Below, piece by piece: positions 51,583 through 60,867 of a DNA stretch of 64,000 nt. Position numbers and translations under genes: made by a program. The notes below the pieces were generated by a model, which made no database searches, was not told the DNA's origin, and saw only the letters and a list, made by a program, of their open reading frames with translations. Every line of letters starts with the position of its first letter. Position 1 is the first letter of the stretch. Origin of the DNA: Brevibacterium aurantiacum (GTDB lineage Bacteria; Actinomycetota; Actinomycetes; Actinomycetales; Brevibacteriaceae); the NCBI RefSeq assembly GCF_900169065.1, contig NZ_FXZB01000014.1, positions 1 through 64,000 of the forward strand, read 5' to 3'.

Positions 51583-52491
51583 ATGCGCCAGCTCATCGTC
51601 CTCGGATTCGTCGGGCTTCTTGCCCAGCTCATCGACGGCTCCCTCGGCATGGCCTATGGAGTGACGTCGACGACCCTGCTGCTCGCGGCCGGGATCGCGC
51701 CGGCCACAGCATCGGCGGCGGTGCACTTCTCTGAGATCGGCACGTCTTTGGTCTCCGGCATCTCCCACCACAAGTTCGGCAACGTCGACTGGAAGACGGT
51801 CTCGATCCTCGCGATCCCCGGCTTCGTCGGTGCCTTCGCCGGAGCCACCTTCCTCACCAGCCTCAACGGTGATGCGGCCACACCGTGGATCTCGGGCATC
51901 CTGCTGGCCCTCGGAATCTATGTGATCTGGCGCTTCCTCGCCCTCGGCGGTCGACGCCCCGAGTTCAAGGGCCGGCCCGGAGTGAAGCTGCTCGTTCCCA
52001 TGGGACTTGTCGGCGGTGCCCTGGACTCCATCGGCGGAGGCGGTTGGGGCCCGGTCGGGACCACCACTCTCCTGTCATCGGGGCGACTGGAACCACGCAA
52101 GGTCGTCGGGTCGATCGACACCAGCGAATTCGTCGTCGCGGTCGGCGGCTCGCTCGGGTTCCTCTTCGCGCTGGGCTCTTCAGGAATCGAATGGTCGATC
52201 GCCGGGGCGCTTCTGGTCGGCGGTGTCATCGCCGCACCCATCGCCGCCTGGCTGGTCAAGATCCTGCCCGCCCGGGTGCTGGCGATCGCCGCCGGCGGCA
52301 TCATCATCCTCACCAACGCACGCACGATCGCCCTGGCCCTCGGAGCATCGTCGACCACGGTCACCATCACCCTCATCGCCCTCGCAGCAGCCTGGATCGC
52401 ACTCATCGTGCATGCGGTTCGCCTTGAGCGCCGCACCCGTCAGACCGAACCCCTCGCCGAGGTGGGCGCCGAAGTCACCACCGGAAGCTGA
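51583..52491 (+). CDS. TauE/SafE family sulfite/organosulfonate exporter
   Basis: A 302-residue membrane protein with eight or so helices in two related halves. Typical TauE/SafE stretches are LAQLIDGSLGMAYGVTSTTLLLAAGIAPATASAAVHFSEIGTS and GGALDSIGGGGWGPVGTTTLL. These proteins export sulfite, sulfoacetate or related anions. An Rrf2 regulator follows 83 bp downstream, an arrangement seen for cysteine and sulfur control, so sulfur metabolism is the likely context. Confidence 0.92.
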   Translation: MRQLIVLGFVGLLAQLIDGSLGMAYGVTSTTLLLAAGIAPATASAAVHFSEIGTSLVSGISHHKFGNVDWKTVSILAIPGFVGAFAGATFLTSLNGDAATPWISGILLALGIYVIWRFLALGGRRPEFKGRPGVKLLVPMGLVGGALDSIGGGGWGPVGTTTLLSSGRLEPRKVVGSIDTSEFVVAVGGSLGFLFALGSSGIEWSIAGALLVGGVIAAPIAAWLVKILPARVLAIAAGGIIILTNARTIALALGASSTTVTITLIALAAAWIALIVHAVRLERRTRQTEPLAEVGAEVTTGS

Positions 52492-52510
52492 GCACCGCAG
52501 ACGGCCGGTT

Positions 52511-52528
52511 CCCCGGCTCAAGCCGGGG
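52511..52528. terminator. Short GC hairpin between tauE-like and rrf2 genes
   Basis: Perfect 8-bp stem CCCCGGCT/AGCCGGGG with a 2-base loop and no T-tract. It may be a weak terminator. Confidence 0.4.
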
Positions 52529-52574
52529 TGCCGGTTCGCAGGGGTGCCGGTGAGCCCGCTGTTACTATGACGGC

Positions 52575-53033
52575 ATGCGGGTCACCACGAAATCCGACTA
52601 TGCCCTGCGGGCCCTGATCGAGATCGCCAACGTCAGCGACGGCGGCCCCATCAGCGCCGATGAGCTCGGAAAGCGACAGAACATCCCCAAGGGATTTCTC
52701 CAGGCCATCCTCGCCGACCTGCGCCGAGTCGAGATCGTGGCCTCGGTCCGCGGCAAGTCCGGCGGCTGGACACTGACGAAGCCCGCGAGCGCAACCACCA
52801 TCGCCGATGTCATCCGCGCCGTCGACGGACCGCTGGTCTCCATCTACGGCCAGCGACCTGAGGCCGTCGAGTACGACGATGCCGCCGAATCCCTCCAACA
52901 GGTGTGGATCGCGGCCCGCTTCGCCCTCCGCGATGTCCTCGAGCAGGTGACCATCGAGGCTCTGGCCTCGAAGACATTGCCCGCCGAGGTGACCGAGAAG
53001 GTCGCAATCGAAGACGCTTGGAACCCGCACTGA
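52575..53033 (+). CDS. Rrf2 family transcriptional regulator
   Basis: A 152-residue Rrf2 regulator. The winged helix is in MRVTTKSDYALRALIEIANV through IPKGFLQAILADLRRVEIVASVRGKSGGWTLTKP. No cysteine is present anywhere, so it cannot bind an iron-sulfur cluster as IscR/NsrR do; it resembles the CymR-type members that sense metabolites or protein partners. Next to TauE/SafE, a sulfur-responsive role is reasonable. Confidence 0.9.
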   Translation: MRVTTKSDYALRALIEIANVSDGGPISADELGKRQNIPKGFLQAILADLRRVEIVASVRGKSGGWTLTKPASATTIADVIRAVDGPLVSIYGQRPEAVEYDDAAESLQQVWIAARFALRDVLEQVTIEALASKTLPAEVTEKVAIEDAWNPH

Positions 53034-53074
53034 GCAGTCACCACCAGCGCATCACCGTCGTTGCATCCGTTGCG

Positions 53075-54094
53075 TCACCGCCATTGCGCGGTGACGGTTC
53101 CCACGTCAGCGACCACCTCGGCGACGGCGGCATGATGGGCGGCGATGATCGGGTCGTGCCGTGAGACCTTCGCGGTCGACTCCCCCGACCGTGCGCGGGA
53201 TACGAGGAGGACGTCGCGGCGGCAGGCGTCCATCGGCATCGGGATGACTTCGACCGTCGGGTCCTCGGGGACCGAGGAATCAGGGATCACTGCGACCGCC
53301 AACCCGGCCGCGATCATCCGGATGATCGCGGCGTAGTCATCCATCCGCATGCCCACCCGCGGCTCAAAGCCGGCGGCCACACAGAACGACCGAACTACCT
53401 CGTCGATGGCATCTCCGGGATCGATGCTGAACGCCCAGGTCTGGGACACCAAGGCCGTGAGATCGGGCATCCCGTGAGCATCGAAGGAGACCGGACCGAC
53501 GGACTTCGGCACGCACAAGAAGAGCTGCTCCGAATACAGGTGCTTGGCCTTCAGTGTCGACGGGATCCACGTCTTGTCGATGTCGGTGGAGACGAGCAGC
53601 GCCAGGTCGAGGTCTCCGGATTCCAGCCTGGCGACGAGCTTCGCATGCTCATCCATGGTCACATCGAGTGCCGCGGCCGTCATATCAGCAGGTGCGGGAA
53701 GAACAGTGGCCATCTCGTCAGGGGTCTGCCAGCGCGCACGCTTCTGCAGCTGGTTGTGCAGCTTTGGGATCACCCGGGCACCGACCGTGGGAACGGCCCC
53801 GATGCGAACCGGAACCGCCTGATCTTCACGCCACAGAGCCACCTCGGCGCCGAGGCGGTCGCACAGTCCCAGGATCTCCACAGCACGGGAGACGACAAGG
53901 CCGCCGACCACTGTCGGCTGCGATCCCCGCGGGCTCTTCTCGATCAAGGTCGAGCCCAGTGCCCTCTCCAGATTGCGCAGGTGATGGTTGACGGTGGGTT
54001 GGCTCCACCCCAGCGTGGTCGCCGCGGCGGCAACCGAACCGGACTCGGCGATCGCGCGCAGGGCTGAGAGTCCACGGGTATCCAGAGTTTCCAT
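53075..54094 (-). CDS. LysR family transcriptional regulator
   Basis: A 339-residue LysR-type regulator. The HTH is in GLSALRAIAESGSVAAAATTLGWSQPTVNHHLRNLERALGSTLIEK. The substrate-binding domain follows (VRIGAVPTVGARVIPKL, DLDLALLVSTDI, IRMIAAGLAVAVIPDSS). It is divergent from the decarboxylase gene with 91 bp between starts and probably controls it. Confidence 0.9.
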   Translation of the reverse strand: METLDTRGLSALRAIAESGSVAAAATTLGWSQPTVNHHLRNLERALGSTLIEKSPRGSQPTVVGGLVVSRAVEILGLCDRLGAEVALWREDQAVPVRIGAVPTVGARVIPKLHNQLQKRARWQTPDEMATVLPAPADMTAAALDVTMDEHAKLVARLESGDLDLALLVSTDIDKTWIPSTLKAKHLYSEQLFLCVPKSVGPVSFDAHGMPDLTALVSQTWAFSIDPGDAIDEVVRSFCVAAGFEPRVGMRMDDYAAIIRMIAAGLAVAVIPDSSVPEDPTVEVIPMPMDACRRDVLLVSRARSGESTAKVSRHDPIIAAHHAAVAEVVADVGTVTAQWR

Positions 54095-54185
54095 GATCCT
54101 CCGACCACAAGCTCAATAGTGTGTATTCATCAGTTTAGGAAACTTGGTATTCTCCCGGCAAGGGGTCACTCCCTAACCTGGATTC

Positions 54186-55733
54186 ATGACCGTGCATCAA
54201 GACTCCCCCATGACCTCCGCCTCAGATCATTCGGCATTCCCGGGAACTGCGAAGACCTACGCGCCCTATGCCGATGCGCTGCAGGCGGCGGCCAAGCGTG
54301 ACTCGCTGTTCCTGTCCACCCCCGGACACGGCGGCACCACCACGGGAATCTCCGCAGGTCAGGCCGAGTTCTTCGGCGAGCACACCCTCTCCCTGGACAT
54401 CCCCCCGCTCTTCGACGGCATCGACCTCGGCGTCGACACCCCGAAGGACGAAGCCCTGCAGCTGGCCGCCGAGGCCTGGGGCGCGCGGCGCACCTGGTTC
54501 CTCACCAACGGCTCCTCGCAGGGCAACCGCATGGCAGCGCTGGCGATCGGCACCCTGGGCACGGGCGTCGTCACCCAGCGCAGCGCCCATTCGAGCTTCA
54601 TCGACGGCATCGTGTTGGCTGGCCTCAACCCCGGCTTCGTCTCCCCCAACGTCGACGAGGTCAACGGCATCGCCCATGGAGTCACCCCGGATTCGCTGCG
54701 CCATGCCATCGCCGCTCACCCTGAGAAGGTCTCTGCCGTCTACCTGGTGACCCCCAGCTACTTCGGTGCAGTCGCCGACGTCAGCGCTCTGGCCGAGGTC
54801 GCCCACGAAGCCGGTGCCGCCCTCATCATCGATGCCGCATGGGGCGCCCACTTCGGCTTCCACCCCGACCTGCCGGAGTCCCCCGTGACCCTGGGCGCCG
54901 ATATCGTCATCATGAGTACACACAAGCTCGCCGGCTCATTCACCCAGTCGGCCCTGCTCCACCTCGGCGACACCGAATTCGCGAACAGGCTCGAACCGGC
55001 CCTGGCCCGTGCCTTCATGATGACGGCCTCGACCAGCGAGAACGCCCACCTCATGGCATCGATCGACATTGCCCGCCGCGACCTTGTGAACTCCCAGGAT
55101 GCGATTGCCGATTCGCTGGACAACATCCGCCAGATCCGTGCCCGGATCGAGGGCTCCGAGCACTATCATCTGCTGTCCGGAGACTTCATGAACCATGCCG
55201 ACGTCGTCGACATCGACCCCTTCCGCCTGCCCATCGACATCACCTCGACGGGACTCGACGGCCATGCCGTGCGCAAGCGCCTGACCGAGGAGTTCGACAT
55301 CTTCGCCGAGATGGCGACGGCCACGACGATCGTCGCCCTCATCGGCATCGGCAAGTCCCCCGACCTCGGCCGACTCTTCGACGCACTCGACCAGATCCGT
55401 GCCGAGAACTCCGGGACGCCCGGTGCAGGTACGGCCGAGTCTGCGACGAGAGCCTCGGGCATCCCCGCGCTGCCGAACGCCGGAGAGTTGGTTGCCCTGC
55501 CGCGCGATGCCTACTTCGCAGAATCCGAACTCGTCCCCGCCGCCGAGGCGATCGGACGGACCAGCGTCAGCTCGCTGGCCGCGTACCCACCCGGAATCCC
55601 GAATGTCCTCCCCGGTGAGAGGATCACTGCAGAGACCGTCGAGTTCCTACAGGCCGTCGCTGCCAGCCCATCGGGACACGTCCGCGGCGGCGTCGATGCG
55701 ACCCTGAGCACGTTCCGCGTCCTCAAGGACTGA
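54186..55733 (+). CDS. Orn/Lys/Arg decarboxylase-family PLP enzyme
   Basis: A 515-residue fold-type I PLP protein of the short (wing-less) Orn/Lys/Arg decarboxylase group. Features: LFLSTPGHGGTTTGIS, NGSSQGNRMAALAIG, AHSSFIDGIVLAGLNPGFVSPNVDE, DAAWGAHFGFHPDLP, and the Schiff-base lysine in MSTHKLAGSFTQSALLHLG. The C-terminal domain carries ELVPAAEAIGRTSVSSLAAYPPGIPNVLPGERI. It could make cadaverine, putrescine or agmatine. The ATG at 54186 is acceptable; MTSASDHSAF further in is an alternative. Confidence 0.91.
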   Translation: MTVHQDSPMTSASDHSAFPGTAKTYAPYADALQAAAKRDSLFLSTPGHGGTTTGISAGQAEFFGEHTLSLDIPPLFDGIDLGVDTPKDEALQLAAEAWGARRTWFLTNGSSQGNRMAALAIGTLGTGVVTQRSAHSSFIDGIVLAGLNPGFVSPNVDEVNGIAHGVTPDSLRHAIAAHPEKVSAVYLVTPSYFGAVADVSALAEVAHEAGAALIIDAAWGAHFGFHPDLPESPVTLGADIVIMSTHKLAGSFTQSALLHLGDTEFANRLEPALARAFMMTASTSENAHLMASIDIARRDLVNSQDAIADSLDNIRQIRARIEGSEHYHLLSGDFMNHADVVDIDPFRLPIDITSTGLDGHAVRKRLTEEFDIFAEMATATTIVALIGIGKSPDLGRLFDALDQIRAENSGTPGAGTAESATRASGIPALPNAGELVALPRDAYFAESELVPAAEAIGRTSVSSLAAYPPGIPNVLPGERITAETVEFLQAVAASPSGHVRGGVDATLSTFRVLKD

Positions 55734-55971
55734 CTGCTGCCGTCGGGCCTGACGGCTGTCGCCGTGCCCGACGGGCTTCGACCGGGCCTGGCAGACTGGT
55801 TGATTGTTCAAATAACGATACTGAATGCACAAAGCCTTCTTGTCGGCTACAGTCGCCGCTGAGGATAGATCTCTCACAGAATGCCCTTCCCCTGTCCTCA
55901 CTGCTGTGTCTGAGGCAGTCTGCAATGACGAGCCGCAGACCGACTGACGCTGCCGATTGATTCAGGACCGG

Positions 55972-57816
<1,845 letters not shown>

Positions 57817-58178
57817 GCTGACGCCATCTCGAGCTGAACTGGCGGCACTTCAATCTGAGCTGACGGCGCCTCGAGCCGAGGCATCGACTGCCACTCATCT
57901 CCGGTTCGCACGCCCGAATCCCTGTGCCCCGAGCAGTCTCCAATAAGAACAGGTTCTTCTTCGGTAAATACTTCGGTCGCCTTCAGCGAACCCACAGAAT
58001 ATTTACCGCGAGACAATTCATCGTGATTTGGGTCACAAAATTTGTTGACATGGGTGTTTAATCGAGTACAGATGTTCAGCATTGTCGAAAAGCGATCACC
58101 CCGTAACTCTCGAGTTAATTACTCCCGAGCTCTTTGGGTGTCAGAAAATCGAATTGCATCTGAAACGAGGAACCACTG
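57817..58178 (+). promoter_or_regulatory. Leader/promoter region of the interrupted transporter gene
   Basis: A 360-bp gene-free stretch, AT-rich towards the end. TTGACA (58045-58050) with ACAGAT (58068-58073) at 17-bp spacing is a good housekeeping promoter. Upstream of it CGGTAAATA (57962-57970) and TATTTACCG (58000-58008) form a 9-bp dyad with 29 bases between, a possible operator or hairpin. The start codon at 58179 follows ACGAGG. Confidence 0.6.
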
Positions 58179-58264
58179 ATGTCAGAAGGCCAAGCAAACC
58201 CGATTCCAGATGGGACGAAGCTGCCCCGCAGGGAGCGGAAAGCACTCAAGAAGAAGCGCTTAGA
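58179..58264 (+). pseudogene. 5' fragment of MHS-family transporter gene, cut by IS481-like element
   Basis: An ATG with a GAGG ribosome-binding site begins MSEGQANPIPDGTKLPRRER and continues through a Lys-rich cytoplasmic N-terminus to codon 28. The frame then runs into the left inverted repeat of the mobile element. Joining this fragment to the DNA after the element, keeping one CTTAGA copy, gives an uninterrupted frame (…KKKRL-EADHCIVIEKKS…) of about 480 residues. This proves that the gene at 60868 was once longer at its N-terminus. Confidence 0.85.
58259..58264. repeat. Left target-site duplication CTTAGA
   Basis: CTTAGA immediately outside the left inverted repeat, identical to 60846-60851 immediately outside the right one. 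Confidence 0.9.
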
Positions 58265-59264
58265 TGTACTGACCGGACACGTTAGTCGGTACGGATCGTC
58301 GGGATCGATAACGTGCCGTCAATGCTTCGGCACGCACGTACATCGCATCGCGGACGGATTCTGGCGCTAGTACTTCGGCGTCCGTATCAAGCCGCCACAC
58401 TGCCCACACCGCGTGGCGCAGGTCTTCGAAGGTCACGTCGAGGCGGATCCAATCATCCGGCTCCGGTTCCTCGGCCCGGACAGCGCTGGCATTCTCCAGC
58501 AGTTCCTCACGACGTGAGGTCTTGATGCGGACGACGACGGGGATGTGTTTCTCGGAGAGGAACTGTGCGGTGCGCTCGGCCCAGATGCGGTCGAGATCGA
58601 CCTGCGCGGGGCGTTGCGCTGGTTCGGGGAGCGCTTCGGCGCTGAGCATCCGAGACAGACGGTAAGTCCGATCGTCTCCAGACCTCGTCGCCAGCAGGTA
58701 GGTGCGCCCGCGGACGGTGACCAGTCCAATCGGATCGACGGTTCGACGACTCGGTGCTTTACCAGGTGCCGCGTAGTTGAATCGCAGCCGGCGGCCGGTG
58801 AGCACCGCGGCTCGGACCTCGCTCATGACGCCGTCGGCCAGGTCTTCGGTGGGGGCACGGCGAGAGAGCAGGTCGGTCTCCGGCTCCACGAGGAACCGTT
58901 TGGCCGCATCGCCGAGACTCACCTGGTGCCCCTCGGGCAGCGCGTCGACGACCTTGCGCATCGCCGAGGCTAGCGGTGCGCTGAGGCCGAAGACCTTCTC
59001 GCCGCGGTCTGATCCGGCGGTGAGCAGCGCGAGTGCCTCGTCATGGTTCAGCCCGGTCAGTTCGGTACGGAAGCCGGGAAGGAGTGAATAGCCGCCGTGT
59101 CGACCACGGTCGGCGTAAACGGGGACGCCCGCAGTCGAGAGGGCGTCGATGTCGCGCAGCACGGTGCGCGTGGACACTTCGAGCTCACTGGCCAGCTGGT
59201 CGGCGGTTATTCGGCCTCGCTGGCGTAGCAGGAGCACCAGCGAGACCAGTCGGTCTGCTCGCAT
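58260..59264 (-). CDS. WYL-domain transcriptional regulator (YafY-like), cargo of the mobile element
   Basis: A 334-residue regulator. The N-terminal HTH_11/DeoR-type helix-turn-helix is RADRLVSLVLLLRQRGRITADQLASELEVSTRTVLRDIDALSTAGVPV. The WYL domain is at about 135-210 (RRLRFNYAAPGKAPSRRTVDPIGLVTVRGRTYLLA), followed by the WCX extension. The last residues, NVSGQYI, are encoded by the left inverted repeat and the stop codon TAA lies in the flanking CTTAGA, so the natural C-terminus was altered by the element boundary. It is divergent from ridA, and a CACGACAC/GTGTCGTG palindrome between them is a probable operator. Confidence 0.9.
   Translation of the reverse strand: MRADRLVSLVLLLRQRGRITADQLASELEVSTRTVLRDIDALSTAGVPVYADRGRHGGYSLLPGFRTELTGLNHDEALALLTAGSDRGEKVFGLSAPLASAMRKVVDALPEGHQVSLGDAAKRFLVEPETDLLSRRAPTEDLADGVMSEVRAAVLTGRRLRFNYAAPGKAPSRRTVDPIGLVTVRGRTYLLATRSGDDRTYRLSRMLSAEALPEPAQRPAQVDLDRIWAERTAQFLSEKHIPVVVRIKTSRREELLENASAVRAEEPEPDDWIRLDVTFEDLRHAVWAVWRLDTDAEVLAPESVRDAMYVRAEALTARYRSRRSVPTNVSGQYI
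58265..58283. repeat. Left terminal inverted repeat of the IS481-like element
   Basis: TGTACTGACCGGACACGTT. It matches the right end (60827-60845) in 18 of 19 positions in inverted orientation and also encodes the last residues of the WYL protein. Confidence 0.92.
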
Positions 59265-59285
59265 GCATCAATCTTTACCAGAAAA

Positions 59286-59304
59286 CACGACACAAGGTGT
59301 CGTG
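59286..59304. promoter_or_regulatory. Palindromic operator between WYL regulator and ridA
   Basis: Perfect inverted repeat CACGACAC-AAG-GTGTCGTG in the 124-bp divergent gap, 22 bp from the WYL start codon. The likely target of the WYL regulator for autoregulation and control of ridA. Confidence 0.65.
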
Positions 59305-59388
59305 ATTCGTTGGGAGGCTAGTAGCGCAGCGTCGAGGACGGCGGCCATAGGGCGGCCGGGCGCTGCGGAACGAATGAACGGAGCAGCA

Positions 59389-59784
59389 ATGGAACGCACG
59401 GCAGTAAATCCGGTGACGTGGTCGCAGGAGATGGGCTTCAACCAGGGCGAAGTCATCTCAGGGGAGACACGGACGCTGTACATCTCGGGACAGACAGCGA
59501 TGAGCAAGGATGGTCGGCCCGAGCATGACGGGGACGTCGAGGCCCAGCTCGCGCTGGCCGTGGCGAACCTCGAGGCCGTGCTCGCCGAGGCCGGTATGTC
59601 GATGGAGAACCTGGTCCGCCTCAACGTCTACACCACCGACGTGGACGCGATGTTCCCGCACTACGGCGTGCTCGCCGGGAAGCTCGGGGCGGCAGGAGTC
59701 GCCCCGACTACCACGATGCTCGGCGTCACCCGCCTGGCGATCCCCGGCCAGATGGTCGAGCTCGAAGGAACCGCTGTCGCATAA
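59389..59784 (+). CDS. ridA: RidA/YjgF family protein, cargo of the mobile element
   Basis: A 131-residue RidA-superfamily protein; these hydrolyse reactive enamine/imine intermediates or act in ring catabolism. Conserved: GETRTLYISGQTAMSKDGRPEHDGDVEAQLALAVANL, VRLNVYTTDVDAMFPHY and APTTTMLGVTRLAIPGQMVELEGTAVA. The RidA active-site arginine (usually a CRVA or similar stretch near residue 105) is not obvious, which suggests an Rid subgroup rather than archetypal RidA. The ATG at 59389 follows GGAG at good spacing; an ATG at 59374 is a less likely alternative. It lies inside the IS481-like element. Confidence 0.87.
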   Translation: MERTAVNPVTWSQEMGFNQGEVISGETRTLYISGQTAMSKDGRPEHDGDVEAQLALAVANLEAVLAEAGMSMENLVRLNVYTTDVDAMFPHYGVLAGKLGAAGVAPTTTMLGVTRLAIPGQMVELEGTAVA

Positions 59785-59810
59785 CGTTTCCCCCTTTTTG
59801 AACCTCATCT

Positions 59811-59845
59811 CGGACGGTCAGCAGGGTAACCCTGCTGACCGTCCG
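59811..59845. repeat. Perfect hairpin upstream of the transposase gene
   Basis: A 35-base palindrome with 17-bp arms (beginning CGGACGGTCAGCAGGGT) around a single central A. It lies between the ridA stop codon and the transposase ribosome-binding site. It could block read-through into the transposase or bind transposase: the arm contains CTGACCG, also found in the terminal repeat. Confidence 0.8.
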
Positions 59846-59863
59846 ACAGTCCTAAGGAGTCCC

Positions 59864-60850
59864 ATGTCCCACGCAAATGCCGCTCTGACTCCCCGCCACC
59901 GCCTCAAAGTCGCTTGCCTGGTCGTAGATGACGGCTGGCCGATCAGCGAGGTCGCCACTCGCTTCCAGGTGTCCTGGCCGACAGTGAAGCGGTGGGTAGA
60001 CCGCTACGCAAATGGCGAATCGATGCACGACCGGTCCTCGCGACCGAAGACCTCGCCGCACAAGACGCGCAAGGCGACGACGAAGCGGTGCGTGAGCCTG
60101 CGCCTGCGACTTCGCGAAGGGCCGGTCCAACTCGCGAGCAGGCTCGGAATCGCGCCGTCCACCGTGCATCGAATCCTCACGACCGCCCGGCTGAACCGGC
60201 TCGCATACGTAGACCGCGCCACAGGCGAACCTGTCCGCCGTTACGAGCATGACTACCCCGGGTCGCTCGTGCACGTGGATGTGAAGAAGCTCGGGAACAT
60301 CCCCGACGGAGGCGGCTGGCGCTATGTCGGCCGCCGCCAAGGCGACAAGAACCGCTCCGCCACCCCAGGCAAGCCCCGCAGCAAGTGGCACAACCCCAAG
60401 CTGGGGTACGCGTTCGTGCACACCGTCATCGACGACCACTCCCGCGTCGCGTACACCGAAGTTCACGACGACGAGACCGCCATCACCGCCGTCGCCGTCC
60501 TGCACCGGGCGGTCAACTGGTTCGCCGACCGCGGCGTCACCATCGAACGCGTCCTGTCGGACAACGGCGGCGCGTACCGCTCCCTCCTGTGGCGCGACAC
60601 CTGCGAGGAACTTTCGATCACACCGAAGCGAACGCGGCCTTACCGCCCGCAGACCAACGGGAAAGTCGAGAGGTTCCACCGCACCATGGCCGACGGGTGG
60701 GCCTACGCCCGCTGCTACCGCAGCGAGCAGGATCGCCGCGACGCCCTGCAGTCCTGGCTGCACCAGTACAACCAACATCGTCCGCACACGGCCTGCGGCA
60801 ACCAGCCGCCCTTCTCACGATTGATCAACTTGTCCGGTCAGTACACTTAG
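59864..60850 (+). CDS. IS481-family transposase
   Basis: A 328-residue DDE transposase. The N-terminal HTH (RLKVACLVVDDGWPISEVATRFQVSWPTVKRWVDRY) is followed by an IS481-style second helix-turn-helix. The catalytic core shows the first aspartate in LVHVDVKKLGNIPDG, the second in VLSDNGGAYRS and the glutamate in TNGKVERFHRTMADGW. The ATG at 59864 follows AAGGAG. The final codons lie in the right inverted repeat and the TAG stop is formed by the flanking CTTAGA. It appears intact, so the element may be active. Confidence 0.94.
   Translation: MSHANAALTPRHRLKVACLVVDDGWPISEVATRFQVSWPTVKRWVDRYANGESMHDRSSRPKTSPHKTRKATTKRCVSLRLRLREGPVQLASRLGIAPSTVHRILTTARLNRLAYVDRATGEPVRRYEHDYPGSLVHVDVKKLGNIPDGGGWRYVGRRQGDKNRSATPGKPRSKWHNPKLGYAFVHTVIDDHSRVAYTEVHDDETAITAVAVLHRAVNWFADRGVTIERVLSDNGGAYRSLLWRDTCEELSITPKRTRPYRPQTNGKVERFHRTMADGWAYARCYRSEQDRRDALQSWLHQYNQHRPHTACGNQPPFSRLINLSGQYT
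60827..60845. repeat. Right terminal inverted repeat of the IS481-like element
   Basis: AACTTGTCCGGTCAGTACA, the inverted partner of 58265-58283 with one mismatch. It overlaps the transposase 3' end. Confidence 0.92.
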
Positions 60851-60851
60851 A
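60846..60851. repeat. Right target-site duplication CTTAGA
   Basis: Identical to 58259-58264; contains the transposase stop codon TAG. Confidence 0.9.
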
Positions 60852-60867
60852 GGCCGACCACTGCATC

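Larger units (their letters stand above)
58265..60845. mobile_element. IS481-family element with WYL and RidA cargo
   Basis: A 2,581-bp element bounded by 19-bp terminal inverted repeats, TGTACTGACCGGACACGTT at the left (58265-58283) and the complement of TGTACTGACCGGACAAGTT at the right (60827-60845), with one mismatch. It is flanked by a 6-bp duplication, CTTAGA. It encodes an IS481-type DDE transposase next to the right end. A typical IS481 element is 0.9-1.3 kb with one gene; this one also carries a WYL regulator and a RidA gene between the left end and the transposase. Both terminal genes read through the inverted repeats and take their stop codons from the target DNA. Confidence 0.9.

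Noticed and set aside
10700..53115. Recurrent short string CCTCGGCGA/TCGCCGAGG in and between genes
   Set aside because: It is explained by common codon pairs (Leu-Gly-Glu, Ala-Glu-Ala) and high GC; no fixed spacing or orientation was seen that would mark a functional repeat.
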